In this document: in pieces, positions 50,514 through 62,845 of the stretch
How positions within the stretch are numbered: the first letter of the stretch is position 1
Layout: each line of letters begins with the position of its first letter
DNA from: Thermotoga sp. SG1
Lineage (GTDB): Bacteria > Thermotogota > Thermotogae > Thermotogales > Thermotogaceae
DNA length: 64,000 bases
Reading direction: 5' to 3'
NCBI RefSeq assembly: GCF_002865985.1
Contig: NZ_LNDD01000004.1
Span: forward strand, 186,001-250,000
Notes under the pieces: generated by a model
What the model saw: only the letters and a program-made list of their open reading frames with translations
Told to the model about the DNA's origin: nothing
Databases searched by the model: none
Translations under genes and position numbers: made by a program

Positions 50514-52073
50514 TTATACACTTCCTCTTTTCTTTCCCTCCTTCATCCTGTACATGAGTTCATCAACCTTCACTAGGGTTTCATTCAGGGAACCCGTGAA
50601 AGGATAAATGCCATATGAAAACGTTGGATGAAACCTGGACTTCTCGAAATCAGAGAGGATCTTTCTGGTGATTTCTTCTGCTTTTTCGGGAGGGCACCCC
50701 CTGAGAATTATGAGAAATTCATCTCCACCCATTCTCACAACAACATCGGACTGTCTTATGTGATTTTTCACTATCTGAACCAGGTTTCGCAAAACTTCAT
50801 CACCTGCATCGTGGCCGTGGGTGTCGTTTATCTCCTTGAAACCATCTATGTCTATATAAACAAACGTGTCTCCTTCATTCAGTTGAATTTCCGCGAAAAT
50901 TCCCCGATTGTATGCACCAGTCAGTGAATCGATCAGGCTTTTCGTGTGGACAATGGTGAGTTTTGTTAGTAAATCTCTGTAATGTGTGACCAGAAAGTAA
51001 GTGAAACCTATGAACATTGCCACCATTCCATGATTGGAGATGAGTTTCATACCTTTCAGAGAGAAAATTATCACCAGGGCATCGTTTAAAACACACATTA
51101 TAAAAAACAAAACAGAACCAAGCAAAACACGTGATTGGATACGATGAAGATGAAAGATAAGATAGATTGCATTCAAGATGAGAACTAATGCCAGGCTACT
51201 GATAAAACGTTCCATAGTGATGAGATCTGGAGCCATCCAGAAAACAACACCGTTGATCAGATTCAACACAAGAATAACCCAGTCTACGAAACCTTTTCTT
51301 TCCTTTGAAAGGATTCCGTAAAGGCCAAGCAGTAAAGAGAAAAAAGCAAGATAAGCAGAACTTATTGTGGCTTTTCGAAACAGAAGCAGGAAAAGGGAGG
51401 AGTGCATATCTGAAAAATCGATTAGATCGAAAAGCCAGACAGACCCCAGAACGCTGGCGATTCCAAGATACATGTAAACCCTTCGCTCTTTGGAAGAAAG
51501 AGAGTTTGAAAGAAGAAACATAACAGTTCCTATAGCAAGAGAAAGACCGATCGTTATTGGGATAAGAACTCTAACCATAAAAGAAAGCACCATGTATTTC
51601 CCCGTTTCGGATGAAGGTACGATGTAGACACCTGTCTCCGTTCCCACCCTGTACATACCACTGATTTCGAGGGTGATCTCACCGAATTTTTCTGGAAGTT
51701 CGAAAATGAGCGGCTGATTCCAGAAATATCCGGACCTTTTGTCAACAAACCCGTGACTTCCTATTTTCACCCCATTGGCAAAAACGGCAAGGTAGGGATG
51801 GTACATCTGTGGAATGTACAGATACAGAGGCCCAGAGAAAGGTACCTCATCTCTGGAAATCCTGGCTGTCAAAAAGACCGTGAAAGGTTCCTTTGAGAAC
51901 CTTTGAAAGGTTGATCCTATCTCCACATGTTCATTTTCAAGAACCCAGCTTTCTATCAAAAAACCGTTCACCTTTGTCATGGAAAAGAAAAGGAAAAACA
52001 CCAACAAAAAGAGAAGGAAACTGACAGCAAAAGAGGGGAAGTGATACTTAAAATACGATGTGATCCTCAACAT
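50514..52073 (-). CDS. diguanylate cyclase with 7TMR-DISM sensor
   Basis: A 519-residue protein. An N-terminal membrane segment (~14-34) and a periplasmic jelly-roll-like region (~40-170, FSGPLYLYIPQMYHPYLAVFANGVKIG, the DISMED2 type) precede seven membrane segments (~175-375) and a GGDEF domain from ~385. The active site is intact (RMGGDEFLIILRG) with an RxxD I-site (RQSD) five residues ahead. DISM sensors usually bind carbohydrate-like ligands, which fits the galactoside operon next to it. ATG 52073 follows GGGAGGTAG by a few bases; the 14 extra codons upstream have no ribosome site. Confidence 0.87.
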   Translation of the reverse strand: MLRITSYFKYHFPSFAVSFLLFLLVFFLFFSMTKVNGFLIESWVLENEHVEIGSTFQRFSKEPFTVFLTARISRDEVPFSGPLYLYIPQMYHPYLAVFANGVKIGSHGFVDKRSGYFWNQPLIFELPEKFGEITLEISGMYRVGTETGVYIVPSSETGKYMVLSFMVRVLIPITIGLSLAIGTVMFLLSNSLSSKERRVYMYLGIASVLGSVWLFDLIDFSDMHSSLFLLLFRKATISSAYLAFFSLLLGLYGILSKERKGFVDWVILVLNLINGVVFWMAPDLITMERFISSLALVLILNAIYLIFHLHRIQSRVLLGSVLFFIMCVLNDALVIIFSLKGMKLISNHGMVAMFIGFTYFLVTHYRDLLTKLTIVHTKSLIDSLTGAYNRGIFAEIQLNEGDTFVYIDIDGFKEINDTHGHDAGDEVLRNLVQIVKNHIRQSDVVVRMGGDEFLIILRGCPPEKAEEITRKILSDFEKSRFHPTFSYGIYPFTGSLNETLVKVDELMYRMKEGKKRGSV

Positions 52074-52113
52074 TCTACCTCCCGACATTCTGCGATCCAC
52101 ACACAAGTATATC

Positions 52114-52137
52114 AAAAAAGGGAGCTCATGCTCCCTT
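52114..52137 (-). terminator. Rho-independent terminator of the galactoside operon
   Basis: Read on the minus strand, AAGGGAGC and GCTCCCTT form an 8-bp stem around ATGA, followed by TTTTTT (plus-strand A-run at 52114-52119). It lies right after the galK stop. Confidence 0.88.
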
Positions 52138-53189
52138 CAGATCTTCTGAACACCATCTGCACTCTCTATCTCATGGAAGGTGAGTTCTATTTTAAAACGA
52201 TCCCTGTAAGCATCATTCAACTCTTCTTTGATCTTTTCAAAAAAGCTCTTTTTTGAGAGAACAATCACACCTCCACCAAAGCCACCTCCGACCATCCTCG
52301 CACCAAGAATACCCTCTTTTCCTTTCAAGAAATCCACAATGAAGTCCGTCTCTTCACAGGAAACCTCGTACAAGTCCCTCAGACTTTCATGAGAAGCGAA
52401 AAGAAGCTTTCCAAGCGTTTCGAAGTCTCCTTCCTTCAAGGCTTGAACGCTTCTTAGCACCCTTTCGTTTTCTTCCAGAACGTGCTGGGCGCGCTTTTTC
52501 AGAACCCCGGGAAGTTTTTTCAGATCCTCTTTTGTCACTTCACGAAAGCCTCTTTTTCCAAGAACTTTCAGTACCTCTTCACACTCCTGTCTTCTTTTGT
52601 TGTACTCGGACGAGGAAAGTTCGTGTTTCACATTGGAATCGACGAGGTTTATCTCGTAGCCTTTCAGTTTCAGGGGAACGTACTCGTATTCAAGGGTCAT
52701 TGTGTCCAGAAAGATCGCGTGGTCCTTTTTCCCGAAAGCGGAAGTGAACTGGTCCATGATCCCACATCTGACACCGACGAACTCCACCTCCGCCTCACGT
52801 GCGATCTTCACAAGTTCCAGTTTAGGTAGATGGAAACCGAAGTACTCTGAGATCGCATAGGCAGTTGCCATCTCAAGTGCCGCAGAACTTGAAAGCCCCG
52901 CACCCATGGGAAGGTTGGAGGAAACTGATATCTTCACAGGAGACACCCTATAGCCTCTTTTCTCGAAGGCTTTTATAACACCCAAGATGTAGTCCGTCCA
53001 TTTGTTCAGTTTTTCTATCCTTTCCATCTCCACCGTCTCGTTCATGTTCTCTGAGTGAAAGACAAACTTTTCTGAGTCTTCTATCGTAAGAAAGACGAAC
53101 CTGTTCACGGCGAAAGGAAGAACGTACCCGTCGTTGTAGTCGGTGTGCTCTCCGATGATGTTTATCCTGCCCGGTGCCTTCACCTTCAT
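52137..53189 (-). CDS. galK: galactokinase
   Basis: A 350-residue GHMP kinase that phosphorylates galactose at C1 with ATP. The galactokinase signature is GRINIIGEHTDYNDGYVLP (about residues 6-24), the ATP-binding motif PMGAGLSSSAALEMA lies near residue 95, and GGGFGGGVIVL near residue 310 is GHMP motif 3. ATG 53189 follows GAGGTGGAG and overlaps the galT stop by four bases; the longer frame from 53258 lies inside galT. Last gene of the operon, followed by a terminator. Confidence 0.95.
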   Translation of the reverse strand: MKVKAPGRINIIGEHTDYNDGYVLPFAVNRFVFLTIEDSEKFVFHSENMNETVEMERIEKLNKWTDYILGVIKAFEKRGYRVSPVKISVSSNLPMGAGLSSSAALEMATAYAISEYFGFHLPKLELVKIAREAEVEFVGVRCGIMDQFTSAFGKKDHAIFLDTMTLEYEYVPLKLKGYEINLVDSNVKHELSSSEYNKRRQECEEVLKVLGKRGFREVTKEDLKKLPGVLKKRAQHVLEENERVLRSVQALKEGDFETLGKLLFASHESLRDLYEVSCEETDFIVDFLKGKEGILGARMVGGGFGGGVIVLSKKSFFEKIKEELNDAYRDRFKIELTFHEIESADGVQKI

Positions 53190-54142
53190 ATCTCCACCTC
53201 CGTCTCTCTGAGTTGTTTTGCTGCCTCCTCTGGAACAACGGGGTTGATGAACGTCCAAGTTCCAGTTTCAACGCTCGCCATCCACTTCAATTTGTCCCTG
53301 TCTCTTTTTGGTGGATTGAACTCCACATGAAAATGGAAGAAGTGAGAAACATCCTCATCGTTGAATGGTGCTTGAAAGAACATCATCATGTACGGGAATT
53401 CTTGATCGAAAAGTTTGTCGTACTTGGCGGTCACCACCTTCAGTACCTCTGCGAATTCTTTCTTCTCTTTCTTAGAAAATTCAGGGAGTGTGCTCACATG
53501 TCTTTTGGGATAGATGTGTACCTCGTATGGAAATCGTGCGTAGAAGGGAACGAGTGCGATGAAGTTCTCTGTTTCGTAGACTTTCCTTTCTTCCCCTTCG
53601 TTTTCCAAGATTTCACAGATGGGACATTTGCGATTTTTCTCGTACCACTTTCTCATTGCATCCATCTTCACTTCGATTCTTTTTGGAAGGAACGGAAAGG
53701 CGTAGATCTGACCGTGCGGATGAGGGAGTGAGGCACCGACTTCCTTTCCGCGGTTTTCGAAGATGAAGATGTATTTTACAAAATCGTTCTGAGAAAGGTC
53801 TCTGGTTCGATCTACCCACATCTCGACGAGTTTCTCTATCTGTTTCAAAGGCATTCCAGGAAGTGCGGTGTTGTGATCGGAGGTGTAAACCACCACCTCA
53901 CAGATACCACGAGATTCTTCTTTTTTGAAAGGACCTTTCTCCTTCCAATCCACAGGAGGTGGATCTTTCCTGAGCGAAGGGTATCTGTTCTCGAAAGTGA
54001 CAAGATCGTACCCTTCGGGAAGTTCCAGTCCTCCCACACATATAGGACACTCTGTTTTGGAAGGCTGAACTGGCCTTTTCTGAGTGGCCGCAGAGACGAT
54101 CACCCATTCGTCCGTGAGTGGGTTGTATCTGAGTTCCATCAT
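53186..54142 (-). CDS. galT: galactose-1-phosphate uridylyltransferase
   Basis: A 318-residue enzyme that exchanges UMP between UDP-glucose and galactose 1-phosphate. The active-site motif is [12 protein letters not shown] (His-Pro-His). CPIC appears twice (near residues 33 and 175); the first pair is probably a zinc site as in the E. coli enzyme. The length is on the short side (E. coli GalT 348), as in other thermophilic class I enzymes. ATG 54142 overlaps the galA stop. There is no galE in the window, so the epimerase must lie elsewhere. Confidence 0.95.
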   Translation of the reverse strand: MMELRYNPLTDEWVIVSAATQKRPVQPSKTECPICVGGLELPEGYDLVTFENRYPSLRKDPPPVDWKEKGPFKKEESRGICEVVVYTSDHNTALPGMPLKQIEKLVEMWVDRTRDLSQNDFVKYIFIFENRGKEVGASLPHPHGQIYAFPFLPKRIEVKMDAMRKWYEKNRKCPICEILENEGEERKVYETENFIALVPFYARFPYEVHIYPKRHVSTLPEFSKKEKKEFAEVLKVVTAKYDKLFDQEFPYMMMFFQAPFNDEDVSHFFHFHVEFNPPKRDRDKLKWMASVETGTWTFINPVVPEEAAKQLRETEVEI

Positions 54143-55797
54143 TCTCTCTCACCCTCTTCGTAGAAGTAGAAGTTTCTTCCATCTTCTCTTTTAACGATCC
54201 TTTTTTTCAGAAAGGTTTTTCCTTCTTTTTCCAGGTGATACTCTTTGTTTTCAAGATTGACCACTATCTTGGCGTTTCCAGAAAGTGTTCCAGACGAGAT
54301 GATCTCGTACTTCAGATCTTCCGTCAAAAGGTTCAAAACACGCGGTTTTCCACCGAGAAGATCCAAGGTTTCTCTTAGAACCCTCCTTCCATGCTCTTTC
54401 ACAAGCGACAGATCGTCACTTTCTATGATCATGTTGTCAAGAACACCACAGGTGTAAGAGTAGAGTTCTCTTTCTTTTTCGGTGAGTTCTGTTTTCTCCT
54501 CTCGAAGAATGAGACAGTCTGGATCGTTCAGCCAGAGTCTGTCGTGCATGAAGTAGCGTGTGATGGCATTTCTCAGAGCCCACTTTGCAGCGGGTGCTCC
54601 GTTGTCTTCTATGTGATCTCCCCAGAAGGGTGTGGTGTCCGGTCCTATCCTCATGCCGTCAACGTACCCAACGGCAGGAAGAAGAGGAGAACCACACCCG
54701 AGTATGAAAGAGTTGTCTCCTACCGCCTTCCTGATCACTTCCATCCCTTTTCTGAACGCCTGAATGGGTGTGATGTTTTCTTTCCTCTCACCCGGAATCG
54801 CTCCAGCAAAGAGAAAGTCGATCTTGAAGTATCTGTAGCCCATCTTCCTGAGAGAGCTGAAAAGATCAAGGAGCCAGTCCAGTACCTCTTTGTTTGAAAG
54901 ATCAAGGGCGTATATCTTTTTGTTCCAGTTTCTGTAGGCCATTTTGGGACTTCCGTTCTCCTTTACAACCCAGTCCGGGTTGGTGTTGAACACGTCCGAT
55001 GTTTCCGAGACACTGAACGGTGCGGTCCATATACCAGGAACGAATCCTTTTTCCTGTATCGTCTTTGCCATCTCTTCCACCGATGGGAAGTCTCCTTTTG
55101 TGATGAGCCAGTCTCCGATGTCCTTTTCGTACGCGTCGTCTATCTGAAAGACCTCGAAGGGAAACTCCCTTGCAAGTTCCAAATTCTTGAGAGTCTCCTT
55201 CCAGGTGAGATCAAGGAAATAGTGGTACCAGCTGCACCATCCAACTGGCGTGTGTTTTGAAAGCCTTGCACCGTTTTCTTTTCCAACAAGTTCCGCGTAT
55301 TTCTCCAGAAGAAAAGAAGTGTTTAAATCTTCAAGGACAACGAAAGGTTCTAAGGGAACGAAATCATCGAACACCACTCCGAAATATTCAAGATATGCAA
55401 CGAGTTCTTCGTTTTCCACAGTGAAGAAAGGATGTGCTATCTTAGAACTCAAAAAGCCGTACACTCTTTTCTCTTCGGCGACAAAGTAGTCACTTTGAAG
55501 GAACCTTTCAAGGATCTCTGGTACCACAGAGGCCGTGTAGCGCCAGTTCGGATCTATCGTGGGTGGTGTGAAGGAGGAAACGTCCACCACCCTACACGGT
55601 CCCCAGGACTGCCAGTTGTTCACAAGGAGTTTCTTCGGTGCTCTCGTTCGAAAGACCTCCAGTCTTCCAGGATTTCCCTTCACTTTCCCAGAAACTTTCC
55701 ATCCAAGATGTATCTTTTCCACTTCTAGTTCGACGGTGTAATCTTTTTCTTCAAAGACAAATCTTCCTTCTTTGAAAGATCGTCCGAAGATCTTCAC
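54139..55797 (-). CDS. galA: alpha-galactosidase (GH36)
   Basis: A 552-residue GH36 enzyme, the length I remember for T. maritima Gal[18 protein letters not shown] opens the barrel; the nucleophile Asp lies in [12 protein letters not shown] and the acid/base Asp in [13 protein letters not shown], and the characteristic [17 protein letters not shown] is present. It removes terminal alpha-1,6-galactosyl groups, for example from raffinose or galactomannan side chains. GTG 55797 is chosen since GAGGTGAG stands upstream and the N-terminus then reads MKIFGRSF; the reading frame also extends to GTG 55806, which overlaps the lacZ stop. Confidence 0.94.
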   Translation of the reverse strand: MKIFGRSFKEGRFVFEEKDYTVELEVEKIHLGWKVSGKVKGNPGRLEVFRTRAPKKLLVNNWQSWGPCRVVDVSSFTPPTIDPNWRYTASVVPEILERFLQSDYFVAEEKRVYGFLSSKIAHPFFTVENEELVAYLEYFGVVFDDFVPLEPFVVLEDLNTSFLLEKYAELVGKENGARLSKHTPVGWCSWYHYFLDLTWKETLKNLELAREFPFEVFQIDDAYEKDIGDWLITKGDFPSVEEMAKTIQEKGFVPGIWTAPFSVSETSDVFNTNPDWVVKENGSPKMAYRNWNKKIYALDLSNKEVLDWLLDLFSSLRKMGYRYFKIDFLFAGAIPGERKENITPIQAFRKGMEVIRKAVGDNSFILGCGSPLLPAVGYVDGMRIGPDTTPFWGDHIEDNGAPAAKWALRNAITRYFMHDRLWLNDPDCLILREEKTELTEKERELYSYTCGVLDNMIIESDDLSLVKEHGRRVLRETLDLLGGKPRVLNLLTEDLKYEIISSGTLSGNAKIVVNLENKEYHLEKEGKTFLKKRIVKREDGRNFYFYEEGERE

Positions 55798-55802
55798 ATA
55801 TC

Positions 55803-59087
<3,285 letters not shown>

Positions 59088-59099
59088 TTACTAGATTTT

Positions 59100-61052
59100 T
59101 CAGCGTTTCTTTTCTTTCCAAATTGCAAGACTGTAAGGTTGAAGTTTGTGACTACCTAGAATAATCTGAGATTCTTCCGGAATCTCTACTTCAATCTCTT
59201 CTGGAGTGAAGTTAAAAGCAAAGACAACATCGCCTCTTCGCTGGATCCGAACTCCCTCTGGAAATCTTTTCACTGTGAGTCCTATTTCCTTCGCCAATTC
59301 CTCAAAGAAATCTATGAGGAACTCCCTGTCTGGCCAGAATGCCAAATAGAAGACGTTTTCTTTTTGAAACATCGCACCGTATTCATCCTTGAACTTTGCC
59401 ACCACTTCCGTTATAGTGGGATCCACATCTTCTCTCCAGATTGTCACGGGATATTCTTTCCCTTTCCAGAGAAGAGTCTCAACGTTTTTCAATCCAAGAC
59501 TTTCGACTTGTTTCACCTCTACAGGTATGAGTTCTTTCAAAAGACCCGGCGGCATCTCTTCGGGGATCTGGAAGGTTCCTGTTTTACTCCCGCTTCTTGG
59601 ACCGAACACAAGAACACCGTTGTATTTCTTGAAGTTTTCCAGAACTTCCTCTTTCACAATCGCAAGACTCGGTACAACAACTATCCTGTAACCATCCAAA
59701 GAAGATTCAGGTGGTATAACATCTACGTTCAAACCGAGTCTTCTGAGGGCGCTGTAGAATCTGAAGACCAAATCAAGGTAATTCACACCTTCTCCGTGAG
59801 GTTGGATAGAGAAAACCCACGCTGTTTCGTAATCGAAGACAAGGGCAACTTCACTCTTCACCGCTTTGTTCAGGTCAACGCCTTTCAGTTCCTCAAAGAC
59901 TTGCTTTACTTCCTGATATCCCTGCGATGGAGATGAGTCTGGAGCAAGAAGTCCAGAATGCATCTGTTCCTGTGCAAAAGGTGCCTGCCTCCATCTGAAG
60001 TATGAAACCACCTCTGCACCGTGGGCAAGTGCCTGCCAGGTCCAGAGCCTCACCGCTCCTTTTGCCGGCCAGAGATTGTAAGGAGCCCAGTTTACAGGCC
60101 CTGCCTGTTGTTCCATCACCCAGAACCTTCCCTTACCAACTCCGCGGTATAGATCGTGTGAGAAGGAGATTATATCGGGATGTCCTACTCTGTCGAAGGG
60201 ATTTTGATGTTCACCCTTATTTCTCAAAAAAACGAGTGTGTGTCCAAGTGGATAGTTGTCCCACGAGGCAAAATCCAAATCCCTCGAGAGCTTGTAGTGG
60301 TCGAAATCCGTAAATCCAGACATGAAGTTGTGAGTGACGAATCTCCCTGGAGAATACTCTCTTATTATCTGAACCTGCAATCTGTTGAACTCTACCACCT
60401 GGTCCGACGCGAATCTGTAGTAATCGAGAAGATGTGAGGGGTTCGGATCAGCGGGTGTGAGGTTGGGAAGTTCTATCTCATCGAAAGATCTGTATTCCTG
60501 ACTCCAGAACGCCGTTCCCCAGGCCTTGTTCAACCTCTCTATGTCCCCACCGTATTTCCTTTCGAGCCATTTCTGGAAAGCTTTTTTACACCTTGGACAG
60601 TAGCATCTCACTGTGTCGTGACAACCGTATTCGTTGTCAGTCTGCCAACCTACAACAACTGGATGCTTTCCGTATCTTTCTGCTACAATGGAGACGATTC
60701 TTTTCACCTCTTCTCGATACACGGGGCTGGAAAAACAGTAATGCCTTCTGGATCCGAAATTCTTCACCCTCCCGTGTTTATCAACAGGGAGTATTTCCGG
60801 ATGTTCATCTACGAGCCACTTTGGAGGTGTAGCGGTGGGAGTTCCCAATATGATCTTCAATCCCAGTCTTTCAGCTGCTTCCAACGTCTTGTCGAGCCAT
60901 CCCCAGGTGAATTTTCCACGCTCCGGCTCTATCCTGCTCCAAGCGAACTCCCCGATTCTCACATATTCTATTCCGAGCTCTTTCATCTTTTTGAAGTCTT
61001 CTTCTACCTTCTCAACTCCCCAGTGTTCTGGATAATAACAGACTCCGAGCAT
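59100..61052 (-). CDS. beta-galactosidase (GH42)
   Basis: A 650-residue GH42 enzyme. The barrel starts LGVCYYPEHW; the acid/base Glu is in QTDNEYGCHD and the nucleophile Glu in FWVMEQQAGPVNW. A zinc-like Cys group, CYCPRC with a Cys in YGCHD nearby, is that of thermophilic GH42 enzymes. Domain B (~390-590, trimerisation) and a small beta-sandwich C-terminal domain follow. GH42 enzymes act on beta-1,3/1,4-galactosides or galacto-oligosaccharides and arabinogalactan fragments. ATG 61052 follows AGGAGG. It follows the permease genes directly, 21 bases apart. Confidence 0.93.
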   Translation of the reverse strand: MLGVCYYPEHWGVEKVEEDFKKMKELGIEYVRIGEFAWSRIEPERGKFTWGWLDKTLEAAERLGLKIILGTPTATPPKWLVDEHPEILPVDKHGRVKNFGSRRHYCFSSPVYREEVKRIVSIVAERYGKHPVVVGWQTDNEYGCHDTVRCYCPRCKKAFQKWLERKYGGDIERLNKAWGTAFWSQEYRSFDEIELPNLTPADPNPSHLLDYYRFASDQVVEFNRLQVQIIREYSPGRFVTHNFMSGFTDFDHYKLSRDLDFASWDNYPLGHTLVFLRNKGEHQNPFDRVGHPDIISFSHDLYRGVGKGRFWVMEQQAGPVNWAPYNLWPAKGAVRLWTWQALAHGAEVVSYFRWRQAPFAQEQMHSGLLAPDSSPSQGYQEVKQVFEELKGVDLNKAVKSEVALVFDYETAWVFSIQPHGEGVNYLDLVFRFYSALRRLGLNVDVIPPESSLDGYRIVVVPSLAIVKEEVLENFKKYNGVLVFGPRSGSKTGTFQIPEEMPPGLLKELIPVEVKQVESLGLKNVETLLWKGKEYPVTIWREDVDPTITEVVAKFKDEYGAMFQKENVFYLAFWPDREFLIDFFEELAKEIGLTVKRFPEGVRIQRRGDVVFAFNFTPEEIEVEIPEESQIILGSHKLQPYSLAIWKEKKR

Positions 61053-61073
61053 GACAATACCTCCTCTTGGCCT

Positions 61074-61910
61074 TTAACCCTTCACACTTCCAAGTGTCAA
61101 TCCTTCTATGAAATACCTCTGGAAGATCAAAAAAACAACGATTGGAACCAACGCAGCGAGGTTCGCCCCGGCAGCGATTACATTCCAACTTGTAACCCAC
61201 TGACCTTGAAGGGTTGTCAGACCAAGTGTAATTGGCTTTAAAGAGTCACTCTGAATAAGAACAAGAGACCACAAATAGTCGTTCCATATCCAAGTGAACT
61301 CAAGAATCCCGAGCGCTGCAAGAGCTGGTACAACCAACGGTATGATAATCTTTCTGTATATAAGAAAATCACCTGCTCCATCAATCTTAGCAGCTTCAAA
61401 AAGACTTCTTGGTATTGTTATCATGAAATTTCTTAGGAAAAAAGTACAGAATCCCGTTTGAAAGGCTATGTGGAAGAGTATTACTCCCCAATATGTATCG
61501 TACAAACCGGTGTTCACTGAAAATCTGTAAACTGGAATCATAAGCATTTGAAAAGGTATCAACATTCCTGCAACAAACATGATCAACAAAGGTTTTTTTA
61601 GTTTGAATTCGTACCATGACAGAGCAAAAGCACTCAAACTGGAAACAAATAAAGCTCCTACAACAGAGAATCCAGTAATTATAAGGGTATTCAAGAAATA
61701 CCTGTTCATGTTTGCTTCTTTCCAAGCTATTATGTAATTTTCAAAAGTCGGGTTCTCCGGTGGTTGCCACCATTTTATTCCTAACAATACTTCATCCATG
61801 GATTTTAAAGACGTGAATATCGATATCACAAAAGGAAGCATCCAGATTATGACAAGAATACTTCCCAAAACATAGAAAATGATTGCCCTAAAAATTTTTC
61901 TTTTATTCAT
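61074..61910 (-). CDS. sugar ABC transporter permease, MalG type
   Basis: A 278-residue permease with six membrane segments. The coupling motif EAAKIDGAGDFLIYRKIIIPLVVPAL (EAA-x3-G-x9-I-x-L-P) is near residue 190; the N-terminus IFRAIIFYVLGSILVIIWMLPF and the C-terminal KG end are typical of MalG. It pairs with the MalF-type protein and shares four bases with its gene. The ATPase is not encoded in the operon, which is common for Thermotoga sugar transporters that share one. Base composition is more AT-rich than in the galactosidase genes. Confidence 0.9.
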   Translation of the reverse strand: MNKRKIFRAIIFYVLGSILVIIWMLPFVISIFTSLKSMDEVLLGIKWWQPPENPTFENYIIAWKEANMNRYFLNTLIITGFSVVGALFVSSLSAFALSWYEFKLKKPLLIMFVAGMLIPFQMLMIPVYRFSVNTGLYDTYWGVILFHIAFQTGFCTFFLRNFMITIPRSLFEAAKIDGAGDFLIYRKIIIPLVVPALAALGILEFTWIWNDYLWSLVLIQSDSLKPITLGLTTLQGQWVTSWNVIAAGANLAALVPIVVFLIFQRYFIEGLTLGSVKG

Positions 61911-62788
61911 GTTACTTCTTCCTCCTTCCTGAGTGTGTAAAGAAGGTACAATATAATAAATCCCAACGTTATGAGAAACTGTATGACGGCTATAGTAGAA
62001 CCATATCCCATTCTGTAGTTATGGAAGGATTGAACGTACATATAATTGGCCATTACGCTAGAAGAGTAAAATGGTCCCCCACGGGTCATCACATAAACGA
62101 TATCGAATGCCCTCAAAGAGTCTATTATGTTCACAGTTACAGCTATTACCATTGCCGGTCTCAAAGATGGAAGAATGACATACCAAAATCTCTGCCATGC
62201 GTTCGCACCATCAACATAGGCAGCCTCTACAAGTTCTGTTGAAACATTCTTTAGCCCCGCCAGGAAAAGAACCATAGCGTACGCAATCTGCCTCCAAAGT
62301 GCAGCGACTATCAAAGCCCAGGTAACGATTTTGGGATCACTCAACCACGGCTTTGCAAAACTTCCAAGCCCAACTGCTCTTAAGAATTCATTTAATACTC
62401 CGCTTCTTGGTTCTAAAATCCAGGACCATATCTGTCCTATTACAACGAAGGACAAAGTCATTGGTAAGTAGATAAGGGTTTTAAAGACTTTGTTTCCAGG
62501 GAATTTCTGGTCAAGAAGCAGTGCCATACCGAGTCCTGCTGGTATCGCAATGATTACAAATGAAATTAACCACTTTATATTATTTTTCAAGGACAGCCAC
62601 AAATAAGGATCTTCGAAAAGGCGTTTGTAATTTTTTAATCCCACAAAACTGAATTTAGGACTAACCCCATCCCAATCGGTAAAACTCAACATCACTGTCT
62701 GAAATATTGGAAAAATAACCCATATGAAGTACAGAAGAAGAGGTAAAGATAAAAAAACATAAGGAATCCACCATCTTTTTTTTGACAC
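61907..62788 (-). CDS. sugar ABC transporter permease, MalF type
   Basis: A 293-residue permease with six membrane segments. The coupling motif EAAYVDGANAWQRFWYVILPSLRPAM sits near residue 190, and the periplasmic loop SFTDWDGVSPKFSFVGLKNYKRLFED near residues 35-60 is typical of MalF/UgpA-like proteins. GTG 62788 follows GGGAGGGGA. Between it and the binding-protein gene lies a 26-bp perfect inverted repeat, which likely sets the stoichiometry. Confidence 0.9.
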   Translation of the reverse strand: MSKKRWWIPYVFLSLPLLLYFIWVIFPIFQTVMLSFTDWDGVSPKFSFVGLKNYKRLFEDPYLWLSLKNNIKWLISFVIIAIPAGLGMALLLDQKFPGNKVFKTLIYLPMTLSFVVIGQIWSWILEPRSGVLNEFLRAVGLGSFAKPWLSDPKIVTWALIVAALWRQIAYAMVLFLAGLKNVSTELVEAAYVDGANAWQRFWYVILPSLRPAMVIAVTVNIIDSLRAFDIVYVMTRGGPFYSSSVMANYMYVQSFHNYRMGYGSTIAVIQFLITLGFIILYLLYTLRKEEEVT

Positions 62789-62815
62789 AAGTTCCCCTCC
62801 CTCCGCAATCTTTAA

Positions 62816-62841
62816 ATGAGCGGGGGAATTCCCCCGCTCAT
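62816..62841 (-). terminator. 26-bp perfect inverted repeat between the binding protein and the MalF permease
   Basis: The arm ATGAGCGGGGG is followed by AATT and the exact reverse complement, so an 11-bp GC-rich stem with a 4-base loop forms. On the minus strand TTTAAAG follows, a weak T-run. It probably causes partial termination or protects the upstream mRNA end of the binding-protein message. Confidence 0.65.
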
Positions 62842-62845
62842 AAAA